This document shows positions 1 to 8,712 of a stretch of DNA of 64,000 nt, in pieces; position 1 is the stretch's first letter, and each line of letters starts with the position of its first letter. A program made the position numbers and the translations under genes. Origin of the DNA: Serratia fonticola (lineage in GTDB: Bacteria; Pseudomonadota; Gammaproteobacteria; Enterobacterales; Enterobacteriaceae); NCBI RefSeq assembly GCF_006715025.1, contig NZ_VFMK01000001.1:3224001-3288000 (forward strand). The letters are read 5' to 3'. The notes beneath the pieces are model-generated. The model saw nothing but the letters and a program-made list of their open reading frames with translations. It had not been told where the DNA came from and searched no databases.

Positions 1-1324
1 CGCGATGCCAGATCAGCATCACACCGTATACCGCAGCCGCCAGTAACAGTGGCATGTAGCCGCCATCCAGAACCTTGGTCATATTGGCAACCAGGAAACT
101 GAGGTCGATCACAAAGAACCCCCCTGCCACAATCAGGCTGGCTACCAGGCGCCATTTCCAAACTTCACGCATCGCTACAAACAACAAACCGGTGGTCATG
201 ATCATGGTCAGTGAAACGGCAATCCCGTAGGCTGCCGCCAGGTTATCTGATGATTTGAAAAAGACGGCGAGAAACACCGTTACAGCCATCAATAACCAGT
301 TGATCGTGCCGATATAGATTTGCCCATAGCTCTCTTCCGTGGTCTGTTTAACCCGTAAACGCGGCAGCCAGCCTAACTGGATCGCCTGACGCGTCATGGA
401 GAATGCCCCACTGATAATCGCCTGGCTGGCAATAATGGTGGCCAAGGTTGCCAGAATAACCAGCGGGATCTGCAGCATAGGAGGACATAAGCGGAAGAAG
501 ATATTCTGTGTCACATCCGCCCCGGAAAGGATCAGCGCCGCCTGCCCCGCATAGTTTAACAACAGGCTGGGGAAAACGATGCCAAACCAGGCCAGCCAGA
601 TCGGTTTTTTACCAAAGTGACCCATGTCGGCGTACAAGGCTTCGGCACCGGTAACACAAAGGAACACGCCGCCGAGCACCAGGAAACTGACAATACCGTT
701 CGAGAAAAGAAATTTGATACCGTATAGCGGATTGACTGCTAGCAGTACCGCAGGATGTTGAACGATACCCCAGATCCCCAATGCGGCAATCACCAGGAAC
801 CACAACGCCATAATCGGGCCAAACACCCTGCCGATACGTGCTGTACCCAGCGGTTGAATAGCAAACAGACTAATCAGGACAAGTACGGTGGCTGGCAGGA
901 TATAAGGCTGGGATTCTGGCAACACGATGTTCAACCCTTCCAGTGCCGAAAGCACCGAGATTGCTGGAGTAATCGCACCATCACCGTAGATCAATGCCGC
1001 GCCGAAAAGCCCGGCAAAAATGACCGCAGGCCGGGTACTTTTTTTGCTGACCAGCAACGACATCAACGCCAGAATGCCGCCCTCACCGTTGTTATCAATA
1101 CGCATGGCAAATAAGGCGTATTTTATCGATGTCACTATCACCAGCGTCCAAAAAATCAGTGACAGCAATCCGAGGATCACTGGTGCTGAAGGAGCATCTC
1201 CCGAGAGGAACAACACGGTTTTCAATGTATAGAGTGGGCTGGTGCCAATATCGCCAAATACCACCCCCAAAGCACCACCGGCCATCAACGTCAGGCTGGT
1301 CTGTTTATTATCCACGGCGGACAT
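1..1324 (-). CDS. kup: Low-affinity potassium transporter Kup, C-terminus beyond window edge
   Basis: Potassium uptake by H+-coupled symport at the inner membrane. Translation of the minus strand from the ATG at 1324 gives about 441 residues open to the window edge; the E. coli protein is about 620 residues, so roughly the last third is missing here. The family signature GDIGTSPLY stands at residues 24-32, and many hydrophobic segments follow, including a membrane stretch after the conserved GDGAITPAISV motif. An overlapping ATG at 1329 is followed directly by a stop, which fixes the start at 1324. The gene is read away from the ArsR pair that begins at 1589. Confidence 0.95.
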   Translation of the reverse strand, partial: MSAVDNKQTSLTLMAGGALGVVFGDIGTSPLYTLKTVLFLSGDAPSAPVILGLLSLIFWTLVIVTSIKYALFAMRIDNNGEGGILALMSLLVSKKSTRPAVIFAGLFGAALIYGDGAITPAISVLSALEGLNIVLPESQPYILPATVLVLISLFAIQPLGTARIGRVFGPIMALWFLVIAALGIWGIVQHPAVLLAVNPLYGIKFLFSNGIVSFLVLGGVFLCVTGAEALYADMGHFGKKPIWLAWFGIVFPSLLLNYAGQAALILSGADVTQNIFFRLCPPMLQIPLVILATLATIIASQAIISGAFSMTRQAIQLGWLPRLRVKQTTEESYGQIYIGTINWLLMAVTVFLAVFFKSSDNLAAAYGIAVSLTMIMTTGLLFVAMREVWKWRLVASLIVAGGFFVIDLSFLVANMTKVLDGGYMPLLLAAAVYGVMLIWHR

Positions 1325-1578
1325 CACATCTTCCTTAACCAAAGAACCGGACACTCTACAGAAGGATAGTTCATAGCGGCGGCAACTGTATCATTTTAAT
1401 CATAAATTTTGTCAACCACGCTTAGTATACGTTGACAGTTCACACCCATGACGAGCCCTGTCGGTTCATCCTTTTATCGTTTGGTAACCCGTAACCCGTA
1501 AGCCTTCTCCTTATCGTTTATGTGACAACGCTAAAAAATACCCAACAAAGTGGTTGAGTATTGAGCATGGCGTTCTAT

Positions 1579-1598
1579 ATTTAACCATATGGTTAAAT
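1579..1598. promoter_or_regulatory. Perfect 20-bp palindrome over the arsR-type start codon (probable operator)
   Basis: ATTTAACCATATGGTTAAAT is a perfect inverted repeat whose centre lies one base before the ATG of the ArsR-family gene (1589-1591). ArsR repressors normally bind such dyads and repress themselves. Here the dyad spans the start codon, so bound repressor would sit across the initiation site, and the first codons (Met-Val-Lys-Leu) are partly dictated by operator sequence. Confidence 0.75.
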
Positions 1599-1936
1599 TA
1601 TCTTCCTCGCGATTGGACGCCATCTTTCACGCCCTGGCCGATCCGACAAGGCGCGCTATTCTGCACACCCTGGCTGAAGGTGAACACAGCATTGGTGAGC
1701 TGGCGGCACCTTTCGAGATGTCGTTTGCTGGCGCGTCAAAGCATATTAAAGCACTGGAGCAAGCCGGGCTGGTGCAACGCACCGTGCGGGGAAGAAACCA
1801 TATCTGCAGGCTCAAACCCGAGCCGATGGCGCAGGCCATGCAATGGCTGCAAACCTATGAACATTTCTGGACTGAGCGGCTGGACGCGCTAGAGCAGATG
1901 CTGCGACAGGCCGACTCGCATCCTCCTACGGAGTGA
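1589..1936 (+). CDS. ArsR-family winged-helix repressor
   Basis: A 115-residue DNA-binding protein. The N-terminal half has the typical ArsR pattern: ALADPTRRAILHTL (about residues 12-25), then a recognition helix around 45-62 with ASKHIKALEQAGLV. No Cys-rich metal-binding ELCVCDL motif is present, so a metal sensor is unlikely. Only 3 nt separate it from the downstream SRPBCC (AHSA1-like) gene, a very common two-gene arrangement in which the repressor controls itself and its partner. The 20-bp palindrome over the start codon supports autoregulation. The ligand is unknown. A longer reading frame starting at 1554 in another phase is only a shadow. Confidence 0.88.
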   Translation: MVKLSSSRLDAIFHALADPTRRAILHTLAEGEHSIGELAAPFEMSFAGASKHIKALEQAGLVQRTVRGRNHICRLKPEPMAQAMQWLQTYEHFWTERLDALEQMLRQADSHPPTE

Positions 1937-1939
1937 ACC

Positions 1940-2473
1940 ATGAACGATTACGGTATGATCATTGAAACCGGTACGCTGCGCATCCAGCGGCTATTGCCCG
2001 GCCCGCTTGAGCGCGTCTGGGCATATTTGACAGAGTCAGATAAACGCGCCAGTTGGCTGGCCGCCGGAGAGATGCCAATGCAGATCGGTGCCAAGATCGA
2101 ATTACTGTTCTGCAATGCAGACCTGGCCGGTGAGGATGAAACACCGCCAGCAAAATATAAGTCCTGTGCCGGTAAGATCGCCAATATCGGCCATATCACC
2201 TGTATTCTTCCCCCGCACGTCGTGAGCTTTACCTGGGAGGAGAAAGGCGAAGAACGCCCTTCCGAGGTAACCTTTGAACTCACCGAGAAGGGGGATAACG
2301 TTCTGCTGACCGTCACCCACCGCCGTCTGGCTAATCGCGATACTCTGCTTAGCGTCGCCAGCGGTTGGCATACTCATCTCGATCTGCTGGTCGATCGCCT
2401 GCAAGAACGCACACCGCGCCCATTCTGGGCTTCAATGAGCCGTTTGGAAGACGAGTATCGGGCAAAGCTATAA
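1940..2473 (+). CDS. SRPBCC / AHSA1-family protein, partner of the ArsR regulator
   Basis: 177 residues. The N-terminus (RIQRLLPGPLERVWAYLTESDKRASWLAAGEM, about 12-44) is the start of an SRPBCC helix-grip fold, and the later VSFTWEEKG and SEVTFELTEKGDNVLLTVTHRRL segments are its beta strands. Such proteins enclose a hydrophobic ligand cavity, and several act with an ArsR regulator encoded just upstream, as here. The actual ligand or reaction cannot be told from the sequence. No signal peptide is visible, so it should be cytoplasmic. Confidence 0.82.
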   Translation: MNDYGMIIETGTLRIQRLLPGPLERVWAYLTESDKRASWLAAGEMPMQIGAKIELLFCNADLAGEDETPPAKYKSCAGKIANIGHITCILPPHVVSFTWEEKGEERPSEVTFELTEKGDNVLLTVTHRRLANRDTLLSVASGWHTHLDLLVDRLQERTPRPFWASMSRLEDEYRAKL

Positions 2474-2509
2474 GTCGCGGGGGAAAGTAGTGTTCCTCGG
2501 CTTATAGCC

Positions 2510-3094
2510 TCAGCAGTTTTTCCAGGGCAGTCGTCTGCTGCCCTTGCCCACCGAACCCCGCCCGATACCAGATTGAATCAGATGTGCTGCGCACCTCATC
2601 CAACACCCAGGTTTGGTATGCTCTACCGCAGCCAGCGCTCTTCCTGTCTCCACACAGCTAACCAGCAACCAGGCTGCAACCAGCAAGCCAATGATCAGAA
2701 TGAGCCGAATATCGGCTATCGACCACAGCTGCATGAACAGAATCAACAGTACACCTGCCTGAACGGAAAATTTAAGAATAAATGCCCGCAGGAAGAAAGC
2801 ACGCAGGTGTTCCGGAATAGCAAAACATGGATTGGTTAAGGAACTGCGGGTTTCTTGCACTGGGATGCCCTGAACATAGACCGTCCAATGGCTAAGTTCT
2901 TTGGGGATCACAACCAGATTCTTTTCAACCAACTGATGCAGACGCATCGAAATAACTACGGGTATAACCAGCCCGACCAACAAGCCATAAAACACGGGCG
3001 CGGTAATGCCGAAAAATGCTAACCCTACCGCCATTAGCACCAACAGAACCCACTTTCCTGAATAAAACCAGAAAGGCGCCATTTGATAATTCAT
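2510..3094 (-). CDS. Small integral membrane protein, function unknown
   Basis: Not a family I can name. From the ATG at 3094 the protein has 194 residues with two pairs of strongly hydrophobic segments: about 15-55 (WVLLVLMAVGLAFFGI, then FYGLLVGLVIPVVIS) and about 105-150 (FILKFSVQAGVLLILFMQLW, then LILIIGLLVAAWLLVSC). The start at 3094 is preferred because GAGAGGGA stands a few bases upstream. An upstream ATG at 3127 and a TTG at 3136 lack a convincing ribosome site. The last 30 residues are basic, Gly/Arg-rich and low in hydrophobicity, so an altered C-terminus from a late frameshift is possible. It is divergent from nudI. Confidence 0.6.
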   Translation of the reverse strand: MNYQMAPFWFYSGKWVLLVLMAVGLAFFGITAPVFYGLLVGLVIPVVISMRLHQLVEKNLVVIPKELSHWTVYVQGIPVQETRSSLTNPCFAIPEHLRAFFLRAFILKFSVQAGVLLILFMQLWSIADIRLILIIGLLVAAWLLVSCVETGRALAAVEHTKPGCWMRCAAHLIQSGIGRGSVGKGSRRLPWKNC

Positions 3095-3215
3095 AAGATC
3101 CCTCTCATATTGCTGGTTTGATTTCATTGATTCCAAGGCGTCAGTAAAACATGAGAATTAAAAACCGCAATGGGCTGATACACGTATAATGTACCTTTTG
3201 GAAAATGGAGTTGCT

Positions 3216-3644
3216 ATGCGTCAACGTATTATTGTTTGTCCACTCATCGAGCACGACAACGCCTATCTATTATGCAAAATGGCGGCCCATAAAGGCGTGT
3301 TCCCTGGCCAGTGGGCACTTTCCGGCGGTGGCGTGGAGCCGGGGGAAACCATTGAAGAAGCGTTGCGTCGGGAAGTATGCGAAGAGTTGGGAGCTGAACT
3401 GGTGTTGGATCGTATTGAGCCCTGGACGTTCCGCGACGACGTGCGGGTAAAGACCTACGAAGACGGCAGCAAAGAGCAGATTTATATGATTTATCTGATA
3501 TTTGACTGCCATGCCGCCAACCGCGCGATCACGTTAAATGATGAGTTTGAAGATTATGCCTGGGTAAAAAAAGAGGATTTGGCCCATTACGATCTGAACG
3601 AAGCAACCCGGCTCACGCTACAACAGCGTGGACTGTTGGTGTAA
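3216..3644 (+). CDS. nudI: Nucleoside triphosphatase NudI (Nudix hydrolase)
   Basis: Nudix hydrolase of about 142 residues, closely resembling E. coli NudI, which hydrolyses (deoxy)nucleoside triphosphates, preferring pyrimidines, to the monophosphate and pyrophosphate. The Nudix box G-x5-E-x7-REV-x-EE-x-G lies at residues 38-59 and is intact, with the Mg2+-binding glutamates present. The N-terminus MRQRIIVCPLI is typical of the family and is preceded by GGAG at suitable spacing. An in-frame upstream extension to 3189 has no such support. Cytoplasmic, apparently monocistronic. Confidence 0.93.
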   Translation: MRQRIIVCPLIEHDNAYLLCKMAAHKGVFPGQWALSGGGVEPGETIEEALRREVCEELGAELVLDRIEPWTFRDDVRVKTYEDGSKEQIYMIYLIFDCHAANRAITLNDEFEDYAWVKKEDLAHYDLNEATRLTLQQRGLLV

Positions 3645-3656
3645 AGCAATCTGTTC

Positions 3657-4418
3657 TCACGATAACGCTTGCCAACAGATCTCGACGCCCAGTAGCAATA
3701 ATCCCACAAAAAAGCCACGCCGGAATAACCCGGGCGAACAGCGTTGCCGCAGGATGCTACCGAGCCACATACCTGCCAACGCCGGCAGCAGTGCTGACAA
3801 TGATGTCCCTATCAGGGCGATCGGCAACGCCTGTTGCCACCCTAGCCCTGCCGCCAACGCGAATGTTGATACGGTAAACGACAGTCCCAGCGCCTGAATC
3901 AGATCGTCACGTGCTAATCCCAAGCCATTCAAGTAAGGCACTGCGGGGATTACAAACACCCCGCTTGCCCCGGTGAGTAACCCGGTTAATCCGCCCATCA
4001 TGGGGCCAAGCCATTTTTCTGCACCTGCGGGAATACGCCATTCGAAACGACAGCATCCCAGCAGAGCATACAGAGTCAGACTCGTCCCCAGGAGTAATGG
4101 CACAAGTTGCCCTTTGCTGGTCAGCAACGGTGTGGTCAGAAGCGTACCCAACAGGATAAAAAGCATCATCAGCCACAGCCGCCTGAGCAATCCCCGAAGA
4201 TTCGGTCCAGTGAACAGTTGCCAGAGGTTGGTCACCAACGAAGGGACCAATAACAACGCCGCCGCTTGTCCTGGCGGCATCAACAGACTGAGCAACCCCA
4301 TCGACACCGTTGGCAGCCCCAGGCCGATGGCCCCTTTGACCGTTCCCGCCAACAGGAAAATACTCCACAGGGCCAATATTTCAGGCAGCGTCAGTGACAT
4401 AAGGTTATATTCCTTCAT
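3657..4418 (-). CDS. TauE/SafE (TSUP) family membrane permease
   Basis: 253 residues with about seven or eight hydrophobic segments. The family's repeated motif appears near the N-terminus (LAGTVKGAIGLGLPTVSMGLLSLLMPP) and again in the second half (MGGLTGLLTGASGVFVIPAVPYL). TSUP proteins export or import sulfite, sulfoacetate and similar anions; the substrate here is unknown. The ATG at 4418 gives the longest product, but an internal ATG at 4400 (MSLTLPE) is equally possible because AAGGA precedes it. It is divergent from a LysR gene at 4511, so that regulator is the likely controller. Confidence 0.85.
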   Translation of the reverse strand: MKEYNLMSLTLPEILALWSIFLLAGTVKGAIGLGLPTVSMGLLSLLMPPGQAAALLLVPSLVTNLWQLFTGPNLRGLLRRLWLMMLFILLGTLLTTPLLTSKGQLVPLLLGTSLTLYALLGCCRFEWRIPAGAEKWLGPMMGGLTGLLTGASGVFVIPAVPYLNGLGLARDDLIQALGLSFTVSTFALAAGLGWQQALPIALIGTSLSALLPALAGMWLGSILRQRCSPGLFRRGFFVGLLLLGVEICWQALS

Positions 4419-4510
4419 CTATCAATCAGACAGGCATTTTGTTCAGCCACACCCTGATGCACAATGTGGCAATCACAGAGGCAGACTGAGGCAAAAACAG
4501 AGGCGAAAAG

Positions 4511-5392
4511 ATGCACTTTGATTTTATCGATTTACGGCTGTTCATTGCCGTCGTTGAAGCGGGAAGCATTACCGCTGGTGCCGATCGTGCCTGCCTTTCT
4601 CTGGCCTCTGCCAGTGCACGCATTCGGGGATTGGAACAACAAGCCGGCGTGCAATTGTTAACTCGCAACTCACGCGGCGTTCATCCCACGACAGCCGGAG
4701 AGTGTCTGCTACACCATGCTCGTCAACTGTTACAGCAAACGGCGCGGTTACAAGGTGAGATGAGTGAATATGCCCAAAACGCTTGTGAGCTGAGGATTAT
4801 TGCCAACACCGTTGCGACAGCGGCGTTTTTACCCGAATTGCTGGCTGATTTTCTGGTATTGCACCCACAAATGAAGATCGTGCTGGAAGAAATGCCCAGT
4901 ACCGCCATTGCGCAAGCCGTAATAGAACAGACAGCAGATATTGGCATCGTCGCCGATCATGCAGATACACGCGGACTGCAGCGTTATCCCTTCCGCGACG
5001 ATAAGCTCGTCGTCGTGATCCCTCATGATCATCCGTTGTCTGCTCAAACGTCAGTGACCTTCCCGCAAGCCCTGAGCTATGACTTTATCGGCCTTGCCCG
5101 CGATAGCGCACTGCAGCAGCACCTCTCTCAGCAAGCTTTACGCCTCGGCCGCGCCATCCGATTCCGGGCGCAAGTCAACAGCGTAGAGGTGATCTGTCGC
5201 ATGGTGGGTCGCGGAGCGGGCATTGCCATCGTACCGCACGAAATCGCACGCCATTTACCGGCTAATCGCCTGCATTTTATCGCGTTAGCGGAGCCTTGGG
5301 CTGTACGGCAGCTTGCAATCGTTGTACGTCAGTTCGCCCTGTTACCCCTGCCCGCCCAACAGCTGGTTACGTTTTTACGCCAGCAAGCATGA
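4511..5392 (+). CDS. LysR-family transcriptional regulator, divergent from TSUP permease
   Basis: 293 residues. An N-terminal winged helix-turn-helix (about 5-64: FIDLRLFIAVVEAGSITAGADRA, then SARIRGLEQQAGVQLLTRN) is followed by a periplasmic-binding-protein-like effector domain (about 92-290). The first recognition helix reads LSLASASARIRGLE instead of the common QPAVSRQIR-type text but keeps the pattern. The gap of 92 bp to the oppositely read permease gene is the classical LysR layout in which the regulator acts on its neighbour and itself. The inducer is unknown. Confidence 0.88.
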   Translation: MHFDFIDLRLFIAVVEAGSITAGADRACLSLASASARIRGLEQQAGVQLLTRNSRGVHPTTAGECLLHHARQLLQQTARLQGEMSEYAQNACELRIIANTVATAAFLPELLADFLVLHPQMKIVLEEMPSTAIAQAVIEQTADIGIVADHADTRGLQRYPFRDDKLVVVIPHDHPLSAQTSVTFPQALSYDFIGLARDSALQQHLSQQALRLGRAIRFRAQVNSVEVICRMVGRGAGIAIVPHEIARHLPANRLHFIALAEPWAVRQLAIVVRQFALLPLPAQQLVTFLRQQA

Positions 5393-5474
5393 CTCGCAAC
5401 CCGTTATCATTGCCTCGTCCTTTCGCGATGAATGAGGCATTGCCGAAAACGGAATTGACTTATCTTGCAAAGGG

Positions 5475-5499
5475 CCGGGGAATAACCGGTTCTTTCTAA
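5475..5499 (+). terminator. Possible terminator after the LysR gene
   Basis: A short CCGG...CCGG stem with a 7-nt loop is followed by TTCTTTCT. The stem is weak. It lies between the end of the LysR gene and the oppositely read EamA gene. Confidence 0.35.
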
Positions 5500-5515
5500 T
5501 TAAATCAGCCAGTGA

Positions 5516-6451
5516 TTAGTTTTTGAACAAGTCATTCTTTTTGAACGATGGATAGGAACGTCGATAAATAACCATTATTACACCAGATAACGCAATTGCT
5601 GAGCCAATAATCTCATAAATATTCAACTGCTGACCAAACCACAAATAAGCGAAAATCATCGTTGTGGGCGGTTCCAAATAAATGAGACTAGCCGTTTTAT
5701 TAAGCTCACCCCGGCGAAGCATAATTGCCAGAAGACCATATGCACCAAGCGTGGAAAATAAAGCCAACCAGAGCACCGCAAACCAGTTATCAAAACCAGA
5801 CCAATCTTCAAGAGGGACTAGAAATATGCAGATGGCCAAAAATGCGATCATATTGATTATGGATTGCATAAACATCAATGGAGGGAGTTTAACTTCTATC
5901 TTGACATTCTTTTTCTGATAAATAGTGGAGACAGTAAGACTCAGCATTGAGACAAATGGCAGTAAATAAATCCAAAAAGGTAATGAAGAGCCATTGTCAG
6001 CAATAGTTCCGCCTATGATAACAAAACAAGTACCAAGCAAACCAATACCGAGCCCAACCCATTGTCTAAAAGTGAGATTTTCTTTTAGCAACACACCTGA
6101 AAGCAAGGCAGTAACCACGGGTTGCAAGGCTGCAATAAGTGCAACAATACCCGCTTGCAATCCTAATTTAATAGCGTAAAACACGCACACCAAGTAAATA
6201 AATTGTCCAAACAAAGCTGTTATTGCAACAAATTTAAATTTGTTAAAATCGCCCAACACGGAAAGGATATTTTTTCTGAATATTACTACAACAGGTGACA
6301 TTATGACGACAATAACTAAAAACCGTAAAAATAAAATTTGAAACGGATTATTATCACCGACTAACAGAGCGCCGATGAACCCAGAGCTCCAGGTTAATAC
6401 AAAGCCTGCTGATAAAATCATATTTATCAAGCTTGCTTTGGACAGAGTCAT
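5516..6451 (-). CDS. EamA/DMT-family permease (probable metabolite exporter)
   Basis: About 311 residues with ten hydrophobic segments in two EamA halves (DMT superfamily), for example FVLTWSSGFIGALLVGD near the N-terminus and YLEPPTTMIFAYLWFGQ near the end. Such proteins usually export amino acids or related metabolites. The start at 6451 is chosen because its ATG overlaps the stop of the upstream oxygenase gene (ATGA), which implies translational coupling; longer readings to 6466 or 6481 overlap that gene by more. The coding sequence is clearly AT-richer than the flanking core genes, like its two partners. A plausible job is to export the product of the oxygenase. Confidence 0.85.
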   Translation of the reverse strand: MTLSKASLINMILSAGFVLTWSSGFIGALLVGDNNPFQILFLRFLVIVVIMSPVVVIFRKNILSVLGDFNKFKFVAITALFGQFIYLVCVFYAIKLGLQAGIVALIAALQPVVTALLSGVLLKENLTFRQWVGLGIGLLGTCFVIIGGTIADNGSSLPFWIYLLPFVSMLSLTVSTIYQKKNVKIEVKLPPLMFMQSIINMIAFLAICIFLVPLEDWSGFDNWFAVLWLALFSTLGAYGLLAIMLRRGELNKTASLIYLEPPTTMIFAYLWFGQQLNIYEIIGSAIALSGVIMVIYRRSYPSFKKNDLFKN

Positions 6452-7380
6452 GCCAAATCTTCCCATGTTATAGGAGCGCAACCGATAGAGGAATAGGCAG
6501 CATGCCCTCTTTTTTTAGCCGTTTTAAAAGCCCCCCAACTCTTCAGCGTTGCCGGGACTCCGTCATCACCAGCAACATGCCAGAAAGTATTTGAATCCAT
6601 CTCTGGCAAGTAAGGGCAATACATAGAAAGAATAATTGAAACACGCTTACCTTTCGTCACTGGTGTTACGGCATGAAATACCTTACTCCCATGAACATAA
6701 ATTGTATCACCGATATGTTTGGAAGGACTGGTCATAACCAAATCATCATTTTGACGTAATGAAAATTGGCTTGCCGGTCCTTTGAAATAGATAAAATCAC
6801 CGCCTTCAAACTCCGCGACATCACTTAATAATATATTGAAGACAAAGTTCATTCCATCCACATGCCATTTTGCGATTTTTTTATCCTGGCAATCGTCGTC
6901 TTCAGGATAGTAATAGTTCACTTGTGTAGCTGCATTTCTGATGAGATGAGGAATCAGAGGAGCCTGAGCAATTTTGGATAAATTAAGCAAAAAATTTCGA
7001 TCTCTGATCATGTCATAGATGAATTTAGAATGGCTATCTGCAGCGCGAGTCCTTTTTGAAATAATAAAATTACTGCTTCTGGCGTAAATTTCAAGATTTA
7101 AGCAGATCTCGCGTAACAGTATTTCTCCGGCGTTGGTCAAAATTTTGCAAGGGCCTTTGAATGATGTCATAGCCAAAATGCTGTCTTCATAGTCTTTTAA
7201 GGAGTAACCTAATTCTTTGAGGGATATTAAATTATTACTATCCTGTTGTATTGCATAGGAAGTTTGCCATTCAAAATCTTCCGGATTTATGCCGCAGACA
7301 GGGGGTTTGGCTCTCAGGGCGGTGAGGACCTGTTTTAGACCGGTAGCGTACGTTGGCAGGTTCGTGGGTAACTTCATCAT
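6448..7380 (-). CDS. 2-oxoglutarate/Fe(II)-dependent oxygenase-like protein
   Basis: About 310 residues. An Fe(II) triad can be read: the HxD pair in WHVDG (near residue 172) and a distal His in KVFHAVTPV (near 236), followed by an Arg in KGKRVSIILS that would bind the 2-oxoglutarate carboxylate. This is the pattern of 2OG-Fe(II) dioxygenases that hydroxylate small molecules or peptides. The N-terminal 130 residues match nothing I recognise. The longest frame begins at a TTG (7410); ATG at 7380 fits better because AGGA precedes it by five bases. It is co-transcribed with the EamA gene and divergent from a LysR regulator. The substrate is unknown; the transporter context suggests an amino acid or similar metabolite. 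Confidence 0.72.
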   Translation of the reverse strand: MMKLPTNLPTYATGLKQVLTALRAKPPVCGINPEDFEWQTSYAIQQDSNNLISLKELGYSLKDYEDSILAMTSFKGPCKILTNAGEILLREICLNLEIYARSSNFIISKRTRAADSHSKFIYDMIRDRNFLLNLSKIAQAPLIPHLIRNAATQVNYYYPEDDDCQDKKIAKWHVDGMNFVFNILLSDVAEFEGGDFIYFKGPASQFSLRQNDDLVMTSPSKHIGDTIYVHGSKVFHAVTPVTKGKRVSIILSMYCPYLPEMDSNTFWHVAGDDGVPATLKSWGAFKTAKKRGHAAYSSIGCAPITWEDLA

Positions 7381-7475
7381 TGACATCCTATGCTGTGTTC
7401 GGTGCGTCAATCAAACTGACAGGTTTGGCCTTCAATAGGAAATCAAGAATTAACGCATTAAAATAAGAGGGGCTT

Positions 7476-8396
7476 ATGTTGCGTGGCAATGCAAGGCAAC
7501 TGACGTTAGAGCACATGCGTGTTTTTGTCGCTGTGATTGAAACAGAAAGTTTTTCAAAAGCTGGGGAAGAACTAGGAAAATCTCAGCCTGCTATAACGCA
7601 AATAATCAAAAGGCTTGAAGACATTTTAGCTTTACCACTTTTGCTGCGTAAGCAAGGGAGGATTGAGACTCCTACTCCTGACGGGCGGATTTTTTATCTC
7701 AAAGCTAAAAAAGTTCTAGATGCAACAGATGAAGCCTTCTTCTCCATTCGAGGTTCGCCATTTTCCGGTAAGTTAAGAATTGGTGTTCTAGATGACTTTC
7801 AAGCCAAGTATATCCCCACGCTGATCCGCTCTTGCCGGGTAATGTACCCAAATGTTGAATTAGAAATAACGTCAGAACTCTCATGGCGACTTGATGAAGG
7901 ATTACAAAGAGGGAGTCTCGACGCTATTCTTAACAAACATATTTATACCCATGACTTTCTAGAGACACCGCTATCAGTTGAACCGCTAAGGTGGGTGGCT
8001 GCGCAAAATTTTGTTTTAACATCGTCGCCCATCCCATTAGTGGTATTTCATGAGGGATGTCTTTATCGCCAATGTGCTATTGATGCTCTAAATAACAGTG
8101 GAATAGCCTGGAGAATAGCCTATTCAAGTTATAGCTACAGCAATATTCAGGAAGCGGTCTCTGCCGGAATGGGGATTTCCCCTCTTCCTCCGAGAGCCAT
8201 GTTATTAAACCATGATGACATAAGTTTGACGTTAGAGCTTCCCGCACTGCCCGATATCTGTATGACTATAAGGCTTTCACAATCATTACAAGCCGACCAC
8301 ATGGCGAATGAGGTTGTCCGCCTGATAGCTAAAACGTTTGTTAAAGAAAACTCTTTGCTAGATTATGGAAACGATGACATATGCATTCCAGAATAA
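7476..8396 (+). CDS. LysR-family regulator, divergent from oxygenase/exporter pair
   Basis: 306 residues: winged HTH at about 8-67 (LEHMRVFVAVIETESFSKAGEELGKSQPAITQIIKRLE) and a LysR substrate-binding domain from about 95. A good ribosome site (AGAGGGG) precedes the ATG. The coding sequence is AT-rich like the oxygenase and EamA genes. The 95-bp divergent gap marks it as the likely regulator of that pair. The inducer is unknown and may be the substrate of the oxygenase. Confidence 0.87.
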   Translation: MLRGNARQLTLEHMRVFVAVIETESFSKAGEELGKSQPAITQIIKRLEDILALPLLLRKQGRIETPTPDGRIFYLKAKKVLDATDEAFFSIRGSPFSGKLRIGVLDDFQAKYIPTLIRSCRVMYPNVELEITSELSWRLDEGLQRGSLDAILNKHIYTHDFLETPLSVEPLRWVAAQNFVLTSSPIPLVVFHEGCLYRQCAIDALNNSGIAWRIAYSSYSYSNIQEAVSAGMGISPLPPRAMLLNHDDISLTLELPALPDICMTIRLSQSLQADHMANEVVRLIAKTFVKENSLLDYGNDDICIPE

Positions 8397-8559
8397 ATAC
8401 TGGAACTATTCTGGAGACTTAGCCGCCATAAAGAGCATGTTTTTTTAATACATTACTAACTTCAATGTGTTGTGATTTTCATTTAACCGCCAAACATCAA
8501 TATTATCGGGTGTCAGCGACAAGACTTTAGGGGATATTCTGACTGTTTGGTGATGGTGA

Positions 8560-8634
8560 GTTGATGGTTGGATCAAAGCGCATCAGGCTACTTTTGACGG
8601 TTGGGTAAAGACCGCCGCAGAAGCTGCCAAGTAA
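8560..8634 (+). pseudogene. C-terminal remnant of a lost gene (possibly a betaine/choline-type binding protein)
   Basis: Between a stop at 8557-8559 and the TAA at 8632-8634 the plus strand reads VDGWIKAHQATFDGWVKTAA plus a few residues. The Trp-spaced ending resembles the C-terminus of OpuAC/ProX-like periplasmic binding proteins, but 24 residues are too few to be sure. No start codon or upstream domain survives. A perfect hairpin follows, as expected after a former operon end. Confidence 0.35.
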
Positions 8635-8660
8635 TAAAGCTGTTTTCATTCAATAGGCTC

Positions 8661-8698
8661 TACACCACTGGATAGCCATCATCAACCCCAGTGGTGTA
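8661..8698 (+). terminator. Perfect 11-bp inverted repeat, terminator-like
   Basis: TACACCACTGG pairs perfectly with CCAGTGGTGTA across a 16-nt loop. AAAAC follows on the plus strand and TTTT is not present, so the factor-independent signal is incomplete. It sits just after the remnant ending at 8634 and just beyond the 3' end of the remnant ending at 8713 on the other strand, so it probably separated two convergent genes. Confidence 0.5.
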
Positions 8699-8712
8699 AA
8701 ACATCGGCCTAA

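Noticed and set aside
5296..5499. 67-residue frame overlapping the end of the LysR gene
   Set aside because: Shadow in another phase with no ribosome site.
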